A DNA stretch of 64,000 bases from NCBI RefSeq assembly GCF_965227725.1, contig NZ_CBDDGH010000005.1:1-64000 (forward strand), written 5' to 3'. How positions within the stretch are numbered: position 1 is the first letter of the stretch; each line of letters opens with the position of its first letter. The notes below the pieces were generated by a model, which saw only the letters and a program-made list of their open reading frames with translations, did not search any database and was not told the origin of the DNA. This document shows positions 44,833-53,355 of the stretch, piece by piece. The position numbers were made by a program, and so were the translations under genes. This stretch comes from Shimia sp965227725 (GTDB taxonomy: Bacteria > Pseudomonadota > Alphaproteobacteria > Rhodobacterales > Rhodobacteraceae).

Positions 44833-45621
44833 ATGCGGCGTAACGCTCTGCTTTCTGGTGTCAAACACGCTGCCTGCGCGGCGATGCTGACGCTTGCGCC
44901 TGCCGGGGCGCAGGCCGGAGAGGTCTCTGTCTTTGCGGCGGCCAGTTTGGCGGAGGTCTTGAAAGACTTGGGGAATGCCTTTGAAGCGGCGAGCGGGCAT
45001 GAGGTGGTTTTGACGCTGGCAGGGTCTTCAGCGCTGGCGCGGCAGATTGAATATGGGGCGCCTGCGGATGTGTTTGTCTCGGCTAATGCGGCTTGGGTGA
45101 CGCATTTGGAGGACCGCGCTGTGTTGGCGCAGGGGCAGACAAAAACCTTATTTGGCAATGACTTGGCTTTGGCTGTTGCGGCGGATGATCCGACCGGGCC
45201 TGTTGAGATTTCTGACGTCGACTTTGACGCTTTGCTGGCGGACGGGCGGCTGGCGATGGCCTTGGTCGAGGCTGTACCTGCCGGAATCTATGGGCGCCAA
45301 GCGCTTGAAAACATGGGGCTTTGGCAGGATGTGGCGCCGAAGGTGGCGCAGGTGGATAATGTGCGCTCGGCCCTTGCGCTGGTGGCGCTGGGCGAGGCGC
45401 GGGCTGGGGTTGTCTATGTGACGGATGCTTTGGCGGAAGAGCGGGTCCGTATTTTGTCGGTCTTTCCGTCGGAATTACACGATCCGATTGTGTATCCAGC
45501 TGCTGTTGTGGCCGGGCAAGATCGTCCCGAAGTGATTGAATTTATGGAGTTTTGGCAAAGCGAAGTCGCGAAGGCCGCCTTTGCAGAGCGGGGCTTTCGG
45601 GTGCTGGAGGGCAGTGAGTGA
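44833..45621 (+). CDS. modA: Molybdate ABC transporter substrate-binding protein ModA
   Basis: 262 residues from the ATG at 44833. A signal peptide ends near AGAQAG. Mature motifs match ModA: VSVFAAASLAEVLKDLG, LAGSSALARQIEYGAPADVFVSAN, and VDNVRSALALVALGEARAGVVY. It binds molybdate or tungstate in the periplasm. It is the first gene of modABC; the next gene starts within its stop. Confidence 0.95.
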   Translation: MRRNALLSGVKHAACAAMLTLAPAGAQAGEVSVFAAASLAEVLKDLGNAFEAASGHEVVLTLAGSSALARQIEYGAPADVFVSANAAWVTHLEDRAVLAQGQTKTLFGNDLALAVAADDPTGPVEISDVDFDALLADGRLAMALVEAVPAGIYGRQALENMGLWQDVAPKVAQVDNVRSALALVALGEARAGVVYVTDALAEERVRILSVFPSELHDPIVYPAAVVAGQDRPEVIEFMEFWQSEVAKAAFAERGFRVLEGSE

Positions 45622-46313
45622 CGGAGTGGCTGGGGCCAGAGGAGTGGGCTGCGGTGGCGCTGTCGCTGAAAGTGGCGTTTTGGGCCACGTTGGGCGCGCT
45701 GATTCCCGGTGTTTTTGTGGCCTATGCGCTGGCGCGCTGGCAGTTTTACGGCAAGCAATTGCTCAATGTTTTTGTACACTTACCGCTTGTCCTCCCACCT
45801 GTTGCGACGGGATATCTGTTGCTTGTGACCTTTGGCACCCAAGGGGCCTTGGGCGCAGCTCTCAAAGAGGTCGGGATCGTCTTTGCCTTCCGTTGGACCG
45901 GGGCGGCGCTGGCCGCGGCAGTTATGGCGTTTCCGTTACTGGTGCGTTCGATTCGGCTGTCGATTGAGGCGGTGGACCCGAAATTGGAGCAGGCCGCCGC
46001 TACTTTGGGCGCAAGCCGCTTTTGGGTGTTCACAACCGTGACCTTGCCGCTGATTTTGCCGGGCATATTGGCCGGGATGGTGCTGGCCTTTGCCAAGGCC
46101 ATGGGCGAGTTCGGCGCGACCATCACCTTTGTCTCGAATATCCCCGGACAAACCCGCACCGTGCCTTCGGCAATCTATGCGTTCCTGCAGGTGCCGGGCG
46201 GGGAAACGGCGGCGATCCGGCTGGTTATTGTGGCCATTGTGGTGGCCATGGGCGCTTTGATCCTGTCGGAAGTTCTGGCGCGGCGGATTGCGCGGAAAGT
46301 GGGGCAGGCATGA
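45618..46313 (+). CDS. modB: Molybdate ABC transporter permease ModB
   Basis: 231 residues, GTG start overlapping the modA stop (GTGA). Five to six membrane spans; the ModB hallmark region includes LPLVLPPVATGYLLL, the EAA loop AAATLGASRFWVFTTVTLPL, and AMGEFGATITFVSNIPG. It forms the inner-membrane channel. Confidence 0.96.
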   Translation: MTEWLGPEEWAAVALSLKVAFWATLGALIPGVFVAYALARWQFYGKQLLNVFVHLPLVLPPVATGYLLLVTFGTQGALGAALKEVGIVFAFRWTGAALAAAVMAFPLLVRSIRLSIEAVDPKLEQAAATLGASRFWVFTTVTLPLILPGILAGMVLAFAKAMGEFGATITFVSNIPGQTRTVPSAIYAFLQVPGGETAAIRLVIVAIVVAMGALILSEVLARRIARKVGQA

Positions 46314-47395
46314 GCCTATCCGTCGAGATAAAACAGCGCTTTCAAGGGTTTGACCTTGATGTGCAGTTTGAGGCCCCACCGGGTTTGACGGTGCTGTTTG
46401 GCAGCTCCGGGTCGGGCAAAACATCGGTGATCAATGCGGTGGCGGGGCTGAGCCGCCCAAGCCATGCGCGGATCACGGCTGCCGGGCGCAGGCTGGTGGA
46501 CAGCGACGCAGGCCTGTGGACGCCGTCGCACAAACGCGCCGTAGGATATGTCTTTCAAGAGGGGCGTTTGTTCCCGCATCTGAATGTCCGCAGCAACCTG
46601 CTCTACGGGGCGGGCTATGCCAAAGAGCGGGCCGAGGTGGCGGGCTTTGATCAGGTGGTGGAAATCCTTGGGATCGGGCCACTTTTGGAGCGCCGTCCTG
46701 CGGCGCTTTCAGGAGGTGAAAAACAGCGGGTGGCGATTGGTCGAGCGCTGTTGGCGCGCCCTGAGATGATCCTGGCAGATGAGCCACTGGCCGCTTTGGA
46801 TGAGCCGCGCAAAGCGGAGATCCTGCCGTATTTTGAAAGGCTGCGCGACGAATTTTCGCTGCCAATACTGTATGTTAGCCACTCAATTGCGGAGGTTGCG
46901 CGTCTGGCGACAACGGTGGTCGCCATGGAGCAAGGGCGCGTAGTGCGGGTTGGACCTGCGGCGGAGGTGCTGTCTGATCCGAGCTTTACGCCGTTGGGCG
47001 TGCGGGCCGTGGGGGCTGTGCTGGAAGCGGAGGTTGCGGCCCATCATGCGGACGGGTTGACGGAACTCAGCGCCAATGGGGTGCCATTGCTGTTGCCGAA
47101 AGTGGCACATCCGGTGGGCCATTCGGTGCGCGTGCGGGTTGCTGCGCATGATGTGATCCTGTCGCGAGATGAACCTAAGGGTTTGTCCGCGCTCAATATT
47201 ATCGCGGGAACCGTGCAGTCTTTGCGGGCCGGAGGCGGGCCGGGGGCCATTGTCTCGGTAGACACAAAAGCCGGTCGTGTGCTGGCGCGCATCACCCGCC
47301 GCTCTGCCGAGGCGCTGGCGTTGCGCGAAGGTGTTGCGTGCTATGCGGTGATCAAGTCGGTCTCGGTCGCGCCACAGGACATTGGCACACGGTAA
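46310..47395 (+). CDS. modC: Molybdate ABC transporter ATP-binding protein ModC
   Basis: 361 residues, ATGA overlap with modB. Walker A GSSGSGKTS, signature LSGGEKQRVAIGRALL, Walker B MILADEPLAALD, H-loop VSHSIAEVARLA. The C-terminal 120 residues include a TOBE/molybdate-binding domain (NIIAGTVQSLRAGG onward) which in ModC senses molybdate. Confidence 0.96.
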   Translation: MSLSVEIKQRFQGFDLDVQFEAPPGLTVLFGSSGSGKTSVINAVAGLSRPSHARITAAGRRLVDSDAGLWTPSHKRAVGYVFQEGRLFPHLNVRSNLLYGAGYAKERAEVAGFDQVVEILGIGPLLERRPAALSGGEKQRVAIGRALLARPEMILADEPLAALDEPRKAEILPYFERLRDEFSLPILYVSHSIAEVARLATTVVAMEQGRVVRVGPAAEVLSDPSFTPLGVRAVGAVLEAEVAAHHADGLTELSANGVPLLLPKVAHPVGHSVRVRVAAHDVILSRDEPKGLSALNIIAGTVQSLRAGGGPGAIVSVDTKAGRVLARITRRSAEALALREGVACYAVIKSVSVAPQDIGTR

Positions 47396-47457
47396 CGCAG
47401 TTTTTTCGCGTTTTGAGTCGCTTTCTTAACGCGGATGACTTGCCCAAAAAGGGCCTT

Positions 47458-47501
47458 CGGTATCGCGTCGGTATCCCTACGGTATTGCGTCGGTGTTAAA
47501 G
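47458..47501. repeat. Two tandem 22-bp repeats downstream of modC
   Basis: Copies begin CGGTATCGCGTCGGT at 47458 and CGGTATTGCGTCGGT at 47480. They lie in the convergent gap between modC and the DUF1489 gene. No function is apparent. Confidence 0.55.
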
Positions 47502-47553
47502 GGCGTCACACAGCCGGAACGTGTGGTTAACGCAGCGTGCGGCAACCGCGCCT

Positions 47554-47985
47554 TCAAAGCACGCCGATTTCGGCCAGCGCGCGGTTTAAGTCGTCAGGCA
47601 GCACGTCGTCGTTTTCGCGGCCTTCCGGCAGATCGGCGGGGGCGTCTTCGGGCTTCAGATAGCGCCAGCCCTGAAACGGGCGTTTGAGTGCGGCCTGCGT
47701 GAGGTGGACCTGCGGGTCCAGCACAATGGCGCAGCGGCGGATGCCGTCTGATCCAATCACTTCGTCCAGCCGTATGATCTTTTGACGGCACTGGATCGAC
47801 CCTTTGATCACCCAATAGATTGATCCGCCGTTGAGGATTTCAGCCTCCCGTTTAGGCCACATGCGGGTGACGTGACGGGGCAGCCCATCGGGAAAACGAT
47901 GCGCATTTGCCTCTTGCCAAGCGGCCAGAGTTTCGGGAGTTTCCGACCCGACGGACAGTTTTACAAGATGGACTGATTTATCCAC
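47554..47985 (-). CDS. DUF1489 family protein
   Basis: 143 residues, GTG start at 47985. It matches the alphaproteobacterial DUF1489 family by HVTRMWPKREAEIL, GGSIYWVIKGSIQCRQKI, and the near-C-terminal RPFQGWRYLKPEDAP. The function is unknown. It is divergent from nrdJ, and its first codons overlap a DnaA box. Confidence 0.88.
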   Translation of the reverse strand: MDKSVHLVKLSVGSETPETLAAWQEANAHRFPDGLPRHVTRMWPKREAEILNGGSIYWVIKGSIQCRQKIIRLDEVIGSDGIRRCAIVLDPQVHLTQAALKRPFQGWRYLKPEDAPADLPEGRENDDVLPDDLNRALAEIGVL

Positions 47986-47986
47986 A
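47978..47986. promoter_or_regulatory. DnaA box
   Basis: TTATCCACA, a perfect match to the strong DnaA box. A second copy with one mismatch, TTATGCACG, is at 48001-48009. Both are upstream of nrdJ, 160-190 bases before its start. Confidence 0.6.
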
Positions 47987-48015
47987 GCTTTCCCACAGGG
48001 TTATGCACGGAGCCT

Positions 48016-48031
48016 ACATTATATAGTGGGT
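48016..48031. promoter_or_regulatory. NrdR-box-like palindrome upstream of nrdJ
   Basis: ACATTATATAGTGGGT agrees at 13 of 16 positions with my recollection of the NrdR consensus acaCwAtATaTwGtgt. A weaker half-site (ACACTATTT) lies 62 bases downstream. NrdR normally represses ribonucleotide reductase genes through paired boxes. Confidence 0.5.
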
Positions 48032-48164
48032 TCATTAACCTTCAACCCCAAAATCATGTGGCTTTTCTTTGCTCGGGACACTATTTGCCCGTTGCCACCA
48101 TACACGGGTTTGTTATAGGTTAAGAAACCCTGAACATCATAGCAGAACAGTCGAGGACGCCACG

Positions 48165-50447
48165 ATGAGCCGTTTCGCCGCCCCTATTGCCGAGCAAATC
48201 TGGGATATGAAGTATCGTTTCAAAGAGGCGGATGGCACGCCGATTGATTTGTCGGTGGAAGACAGCTGGCGGCGGATTGCGCGCGACCTTGCGCGCGTGG
48301 AAAAAGACCCGGCCAAGTGGGAAGACAAATTTTACGCTGCGCTGGAAGACTTTAAGTATCTGCCAGCGGGCCGCATCACCGCAGGTGCAGGCACCGCGCG
48401 TCAGGTGACACTGTTTAACTGCTTTGTGATGGGCACGGTTCCTGACAGCATGTCCGGCATCTTTGACATGCTCAAAGAGGCGGCGCTGACCATGCAGCAG
48501 GGCGGCGGCATCGGCTATGATTTCTCCACCATTCGTCCGCGCGGCGCGGATGTGAAAGGTGTGGCGGCGGATGCTTCTGGCCCGCTGTCGTTCATGGATG
48601 TTTGGGATGCGATGTGCCGCACCATCATGAGCGCGGGCAGCCGCCGTGGTGCGATGATGGCGACCATGCGCTGTGACCACCCTGATATCGAGCATTTCAT
48701 CACAGCGAAGTCCGATCCGGCGCGTCTGCGGATGTTCAACATGTCCGTGCTGGTGACCGATGCGTTTATGGAAGCGGTGAAGGCGGATGGCCCTTGGGAG
48801 CTGGTCTTCAAAGACCGCGTGTATCACACGGTTCAGGCGCGTGATCTGTGGAATAAGATCATGCAGAGCACCTATGATTATGCCGAGCCGGGCGTGATCT
48901 TCATCGACCGCATCAACCAGCGCAACAACCTGAGCTACGTCGAAGAGATCGCGGCGACCAACCCGTGCGGGGAGCAGCCGCTGCCGCCATATGGTGCGTG
49001 TCTGCTGGGTTCGATCAACCTCGCGCGTCTGGTGACCGATCCGTTTGAGGCGGCGGCCGAGCTGAATGAGGCGGCGCTGACCGATCTGGTGGCAACTGCT
49101 GTGCGGATGATGGACAATGTGGTGGATGCCTCCAAGTTCCCGCTGGAGCAGCAGGCGCAGGAAGCCCAAGCCAAGCGCCGCATTGGCCTTGGCGTGACCG
49201 GTCTGGCGGATGCGCTGTTGATGCTGGGCCTGAAATACGGCACCGAAGAAGCCGCAGCACAGACCGAAGCCTGGATGAAAGCGATTGCGCGGGCGTCCTA
49301 TCTGGCCTCTGTGGCGCTGGCAAAAGAGAAGGGGGCCTTCCCACTCTTTGACAAAGAGAAATATCTCGCTGGCGGTATGGTGCAGGATCTGGATGAGGAC
49401 GTGAAAGCGGCGATTGCAGAGCATGGCATCCGCAACGCACTTTTGACCTCGATTGCGCCGACCGGCACGATCAGCCTTTATGCGGGCAACGTGAGCTCTG
49501 GCATCGAGCCGGTGTTTGCCTATGCCTACACCCGTAAGGTTCTGCAGAAAGATGGCTCCCGAACCGAGGAAGAAGTCGTTGATTATGCTGTGCAATTGTG
49601 GCGCGACAAGTTTGGCGACAAAGAGCTGCCAGACTACTTCGTGAACGCGCAAACTCTGGAGCCAGCGGCGCATGTGCGCATGCAGGCGGCGGCGCAGAAG
49701 TGGATCGACAGCTCGATCTCAAAGACCATCAACTGCCCCGAAGACATCAGCTTTGATGCGTTCAAAGACGTCTACATGCAGGCGTGGGACACCGGCTGTA
49801 AGGGCTGCACCACGTATCGTCCGAACGATGTGACCGGCTCGGTTCTGACCGTATCGGAAAGCGATGAGAAGGCGCCGGGCGAGCAGCCAGCCGATCACGT
49901 GGCCGACAGCGGTGAAGTGATCTATATGAGCGAGCCGCTGGAGCGTCCGCAGAGCCTTGAAGGCGCGACCTATAAGCTCAAGTGGCCCGATAGCGAGCAC
50001 GCGATTTACCTGACCGTGAACGATGTGATCATCAACGGCCACCGCCGCCCGTTTGAGGTGTTTATCAACTCCAAAAACATGGAGCACTACGCCTGGACCC
50101 TAGCGCTGACACGGATGATTTCGGCAGTGTTCCGTCGCGGCGGCGATGTGTCTTTTGTGGTGGAAGAGCTCAAAGCGGTGTTTGACCCTCGTGGCGGCGC
50201 CTGGATGGAAGGCAAATACATCCCCTCCATTCTCGCAGCCATCGGCGGCGTGCTGGAGCGCCACATGATCGCGATCGGCTTCATCGAAGGCGAGGGCATG
50301 GGGCTGAAATCTGACCCGAAAGCCGAGGTTGTGGCGGTGGGCGAAACCCCACGCGGCAAGGCCTGCCCCAGCTGCGGAGACTTCTCGCTGCAGATGGTGG
50401 AAGGCTGCATGACCTGCACCAGCTGCGGATATAGCAAGTGCGGGTGA
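48165..50447 (+). CDS. nrdJ: Adenosylcobalamin-dependent (class II) ribonucleotide reductase
   Basis: 760 residues from the ATG at 48165 (GAGG upstream); a 32-codon extension is open but unlikely. The active-site Cys lies in NPCGEQPLPPYGACLLGS, the finger loop region in LFNCFVMGTVPDSM, and TSIAPTGTISLYAG is typical. The C-terminus has a Cys-rich tail, ACPSCGDF and CMTCTSCGYSKCG, for thiol relay or Zn. It makes deoxyribonucleotides with or without oxygen and requires vitamin B12. The upstream region carries DnaA and NrdR-like sites. Confidence 0.97.
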   Translation: MSRFAAPIAEQIWDMKYRFKEADGTPIDLSVEDSWRRIARDLARVEKDPAKWEDKFYAALEDFKYLPAGRITAGAGTARQVTLFNCFVMGTVPDSMSGIFDMLKEAALTMQQGGGIGYDFSTIRPRGADVKGVAADASGPLSFMDVWDAMCRTIMSAGSRRGAMMATMRCDHPDIEHFITAKSDPARLRMFNMSVLVTDAFMEAVKADGPWELVFKDRVYHTVQARDLWNKIMQSTYDYAEPGVIFIDRINQRNNLSYVEEIAATNPCGEQPLPPYGACLLGSINLARLVTDPFEAAAELNEAALTDLVATAVRMMDNVVDASKFPLEQQAQEAQAKRRIGLGVTGLADALLMLGLKYGTEEAAAQTEAWMKAIARASYLASVALAKEKGAFPLFDKEKYLAGGMVQDLDEDVKAAIAEHGIRNALLTSIAPTGTISLYAGNVSSGIEPVFAYAYTRKVLQKDGSRTEEEVVDYAVQLWRDKFGDKELPDYFVNAQTLEPAAHVRMQAAAQKWIDSSISKTINCPEDISFDAFKDVYMQAWDTGCKGCTTYRPNDVTGSVLTVSESDEKAPGEQPADHVADSGEVIYMSEPLERPQSLEGATYKLKWPDSEHAIYLTVNDVIINGHRRPFEVFINSKNMEHYAWTLALTRMISAVFRRGGDVSFVVEELKAVFDPRGGAWMEGKYIPSILAAIGGVLERHMIAIGFIEGEGMGLKSDPKAEVVAVGETPRGKACPSCGDFSLQMVEGCMTCTSCGYSKCG

Positions 50448-50587
50448 GAGTGCTGGGGTAGTGTTGTCTGACACACCATAGGATTTCCGTTTGGTGTTTG
50501 AGGTTGTTGTTTTGCCCTTACGAATGAGGGTGAAGGCTCTCTTTTCGCCCAGAACCAAAGCGGAAGTATCGTTGGTACGAACTCAGA

Positions 50588-50617
50588 AGGGCGGCGCAAA
50601 TTTGCGCCGCCTTTTTT
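50588..50617 (+). terminator. Strong terminator downstream of nrdJ
   Basis: Uninterrupted palindrome GGCGGCGCAAATTTGCGCCGCC followed by six T. Confidence 0.85.
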
Positions 50618-50845
50618 GGTGTAACGATCTTGAGGTTTGTAGAAGCCCTATACCTTTTCAGTCTCCGGGATGACTGGCAGAAACTCAGCAAGCTGATCTC
50701 CCGACAAAACCCTGGCGGGTTTCAAAGCCTGCGCCATCTTCGCAAGCCTCGGCGGGCTTGGAAGAACAAAAAGCAGCGTGAAGCCTAAACAAGATTCACC
50801 TTAGCGACGCTGCAAAACTGTCCGAAAAAGTGGGGCCAATTCGGC

Positions 50846-50946
50846 CTTTGCGGAGATCTAGTACATCGGGCGGCTGTTTTAGGTCGTTTCACCCTAAGGC
50901 ATTAGACTGCTCTAATCCTGCTTCAGCAGGCTAAGGCAACAGTCCC
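50846..50946 (-). repeat. Left copy of the ~100-bp inverted repeat
   Basis: Read on the minus strand from 50946. It aligns without gaps to 54924-55024 on the plus strand: 69 of 87 identical over the core and about 78 of 101 overall. It contains hairpins CCTGC-TTCA-GCAGG (plus strand, 50917-50930) and ATTAGA-N4-TCTAAT (50901-50916). It lies 45 bases past the stop of the ATP-grasp gene. Confidence 0.85.
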
Positions 50947-50991
50947 AGATATACCTCTTGTTTCAACCCTGTCATTCTCAGGCTGGATGAA

Positions 50992-53355
50992 TCAGTGAAT
51001 TTGTAAGCTTTCTAGCTGGATAGGATAGGTTTGGCACCGCTTGAGCACCAAGCCTGCTTGTATACAAGCCAAATTCTTTGGCTCCCCAATATCGGGGAGA
51101 AGGAATGGTCGTGGATCTATATCGGGCCTAATCTCGGAAACGCCCCAATCTCCTGTTTCGGTTTCTCGGAACACGACGGTAGCGGTCTGTAGACCAGGTA
51201 AAATTCTCAAAATTTCATCACACGCAGACTTAAGACCTTCGGTGAGCTTCACGTCCGTGTTGATCACACTCAACATGCGGGCGAAAGTTCTCGGCTGAGG
51301 GAGAAACGTGCCCCTCGGCAGCACGTCGTCAGGAGCCAAAAGCTCCTTTCTGGATTGCCGTTGAGACAAAGAGATCGATCCGCGCCGAAAGAAGAGGGTT
51401 CTCTCGAGTTGCTCCAATGTACTTTCTTCGCCGGTCGCACGCACTGATTGATATTCAAGCTGCGCGGCGGCGATTGCGGCGCCTCCCACGATGGCAACTT
51501 CCAAGGAAGAGGCGGTTTCGAAAGGCTGAAAAATGATTTCCCAATCAGAGTAAATCTTCCTGAGAGATCGAAGACGATTTGAATCTTCAACCCAATGCGT
51601 TTTCATCTTATGCCGACGCTTAAGTGTAAATGCTCGGCCAATGGGACTTGCACAATCATGCTGGGCGATTTCGCTATGATTCAAGCGGCTTTGCGATACC
51701 ACACTTACGCCATTGGCATCGAGCGCATCGCGGAGAGCCAGCCAACGCCACGGGGCAAGCGCACTTCTAACAGTGCTGGAATTCTGTTGTAGAGAATAGA
51801 AATCGGCAGCAGCAGGCCTTTGCTTTACAAGGATCTTGGGCGTTAAGAACTTTGTTCCAGCACTCGACGCCATGATGGCATCTGCGACTTGTTTATCAAA
51901 CGCATCATTTATCTCCGGCGCATAGGAAACGCTCACTTCTTTCTCGGTACAGGGAATGGACTGATTGCCAATGTTGGGCGTTTGGTCAAACAGGTTTTCA
52001 AAAAAAGGGACATGCGAACCATGTGTCGCGTGTCGGAAAACGCCACCGACGGGTCTGCTGTTCATCTCACATATAGATGCGTTTTTTTCAGTAAGAGGCG
52101 CGGCAAAGTCTTCAGAGAGTACGTCTATACCCCAAAATGCCGTAGGATCGACGGCACGCGCTGCGTCTTGGGCCATTTGCGTGATATCTGGATGGATTTG
52201 GTTTGTGATAGGCACCAGGTCAGCGCCATCAGTGAAATTAGGCGAAACTCCAAGTAAAACCAATTTGTCGCGTTGGGGGACATCATCGGGTTGCAGCCCT
52301 TGTAGCGTCAACAGCCGTCGTTGGCTGATTTTGAGCTCGAGCAGGTGCGCATCCTGAGTAGCTGGCAGAGTTGCACGCGCCGCGTTTTTGATTTCGACAA
52401 GCTCGGAAATTGTTCTATTCCCATCTCCGACAACATGCGCAGGCAGCCGTAAGTAGGCCGCAACGATTTTGTCACCAATCAATAGAATTCTGATATCGAC
52501 GCCTTTGACATACTCTTCAACTATCACAGGCCCGTTTCGCGAAACCGACTTTGCGTATTCAAACGCCTTTTTAAGCTCATGGCGCGACTTAATGTTGGTT
52601 GTCACACCTTTGGCTTCAGTTCCAAACACAGGCTTCACCACCGCATCACCACGCAACTTGTCAAAAGCGTCATGAGCTTGCGTCAAATCGTTGCAAACCT
52701 CTCCGTAAGGAACGGAGATACCCTGCGCGCTCAGAACAGTTTTGGTCAGAAACTTGTTGTTGCTAAATTCTTCGGTGATTGGACTGACCCAAGAAGGGCG
52801 AGTAACATCCATCCCGAACAAGTTTCTGTCGGTTTTGCACAAAAAATTTGGGGGCGATTTGGGTCCCAAATAAGTGAGCTCAACACCGAATTTTTTTGCG
52901 GCCGCATCAATTTGCCCAAATCGCCAACGTGCTGGCTTTGATTCATATTTGGTAAATTCGCGGCAATTAGCAGGGAGCGTGTCGTAGGCGCGTTGACATG
53001 CCTCCACGTATTCTGGATGGAGTTCGTCAACCAAGTCATTCACTTTCTCAGCGGTCGATGGTCCATCAGCTTTCTCAGTGAACATGCGAAAGCTTTTTGG
53101 CCTCGCCTCTTTTACATCCAACCGAGCAACGCGCGCGTTTGCAGGGCCCTCTTCAAGAGCACGGCAGAACAGTTTCAACTGATCTTCGGTACAAGTGGCC
53201 ATTGCCTCTACACGGCCGTCTGGTCGGTTGCGAACCCATCCTTGAATGCCCAAAGTAGCAGCTTTTTGTAACGTCCACTTGCGAAAGCCGACTTTTTGAA
53301 CTTTGCCGTAGACGAGGAGGTGGTAGCAGTCACGTTCAGACATACGGGATATCAT
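50992..53355 (-). CDS. Acylphosphatase domain fused to a cyanophycin-synthetase-like ATP-grasp ligase
   Basis: 787 residues. Residues about 10-95 are an acylphosphatase with catalytic Arg in GKVQKVGFRKW and Asn in GWVRNRPDG. Residues about 200-470 are an ATP-grasp domain: FLTKTVLSAQGISVPYG, DAVVKPVFGTEAKGV, VIVEEYVKGVDIRILLIGDK, LPAHVVGDGNRTI, and ICEMNSRPVGG for metal binding. The last 300 residues are unassigned. ATP-grasp enzymes ligate acids and amines through acyl-phosphates, while acylphosphatases hydrolyse them, so joining both is striking. It overlaps the asparagine-synthetase-like gene by 20 bases. The product is unknown, perhaps a peptide or a modified amino acid. Confidence 0.85.
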   Translation of the reverse strand: MISRMSERDCYHLLVYGKVQKVGFRKWTLQKAATLGIQGWVRNRPDGRVEAMATCTEDQLKLFCRALEEGPANARVARLDVKEARPKSFRMFTEKADGPSTAEKVNDLVDELHPEYVEACQRAYDTLPANCREFTKYESKPARWRFGQIDAAAKKFGVELTYLGPKSPPNFLCKTDRNLFGMDVTRPSWVSPITEEFSNNKFLTKTVLSAQGISVPYGEVCNDLTQAHDAFDKLRGDAVVKPVFGTEAKGVTTNIKSRHELKKAFEYAKSVSRNGPVIVEEYVKGVDIRILLIGDKIVAAYLRLPAHVVGDGNRTISELVEIKNAARATLPATQDAHLLELKISQRRLLTLQGLQPDDVPQRDKLVLLGVSPNFTDGADLVPITNQIHPDITQMAQDAARAVDPTAFWGIDVLSEDFAAPLTEKNASICEMNSRPVGGVFRHATHGSHVPFFENLFDQTPNIGNQSIPCTEKEVSVSYAPEINDAFDKQVADAIMASSAGTKFLTPKILVKQRPAAADFYSLQQNSSTVRSALAPWRWLALRDALDANGVSVVSQSRLNHSEIAQHDCASPIGRAFTLKRRHKMKTHWVEDSNRLRSLRKIYSDWEIIFQPFETASSLEVAIVGGAAIAAAQLEYQSVRATGEESTLEQLERTLFFRRGSISLSQRQSRKELLAPDDVLPRGTFLPQPRTFARMLSVINTDVKLTEGLKSACDEILRILPGLQTATVVFRETETGDWGVSEIRPDIDPRPFLLPDIGEPKNLACIQAGLVLKRCQTYPIQLESLQIH

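Larger units (their letters stand above)
50448..50991. other. Gene-poor junction between nrdJ and the island
   Basis: 544 bases without a credible gene. It holds a weak hairpin ACACCA/TGGTGT (50473-50497), the terminator at 50588-50617, and a minus-strand frame ending ALKPARVLSGDQLAEFLPV...TEKV at about 50650 that looks like the tail of a lost gene. Next to it is a tract near 50816-50836 resembling an IS end, and then the left copy of the inverted repeat. It marks the left border of AT-richer DNA. Confidence 0.55.

Noticed and set aside
48120..49673. 517-codon minus-strand frame opposite nrdJ
   Set aside because: Antisense shadow of a complete class II ribonucleotide reductase.
50816..50836. 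Tract resembling the end of an insertion sequence
   Set aside because: No matching opposite end, no target duplication and no transposase remnant could be found; mentioned only as debris.
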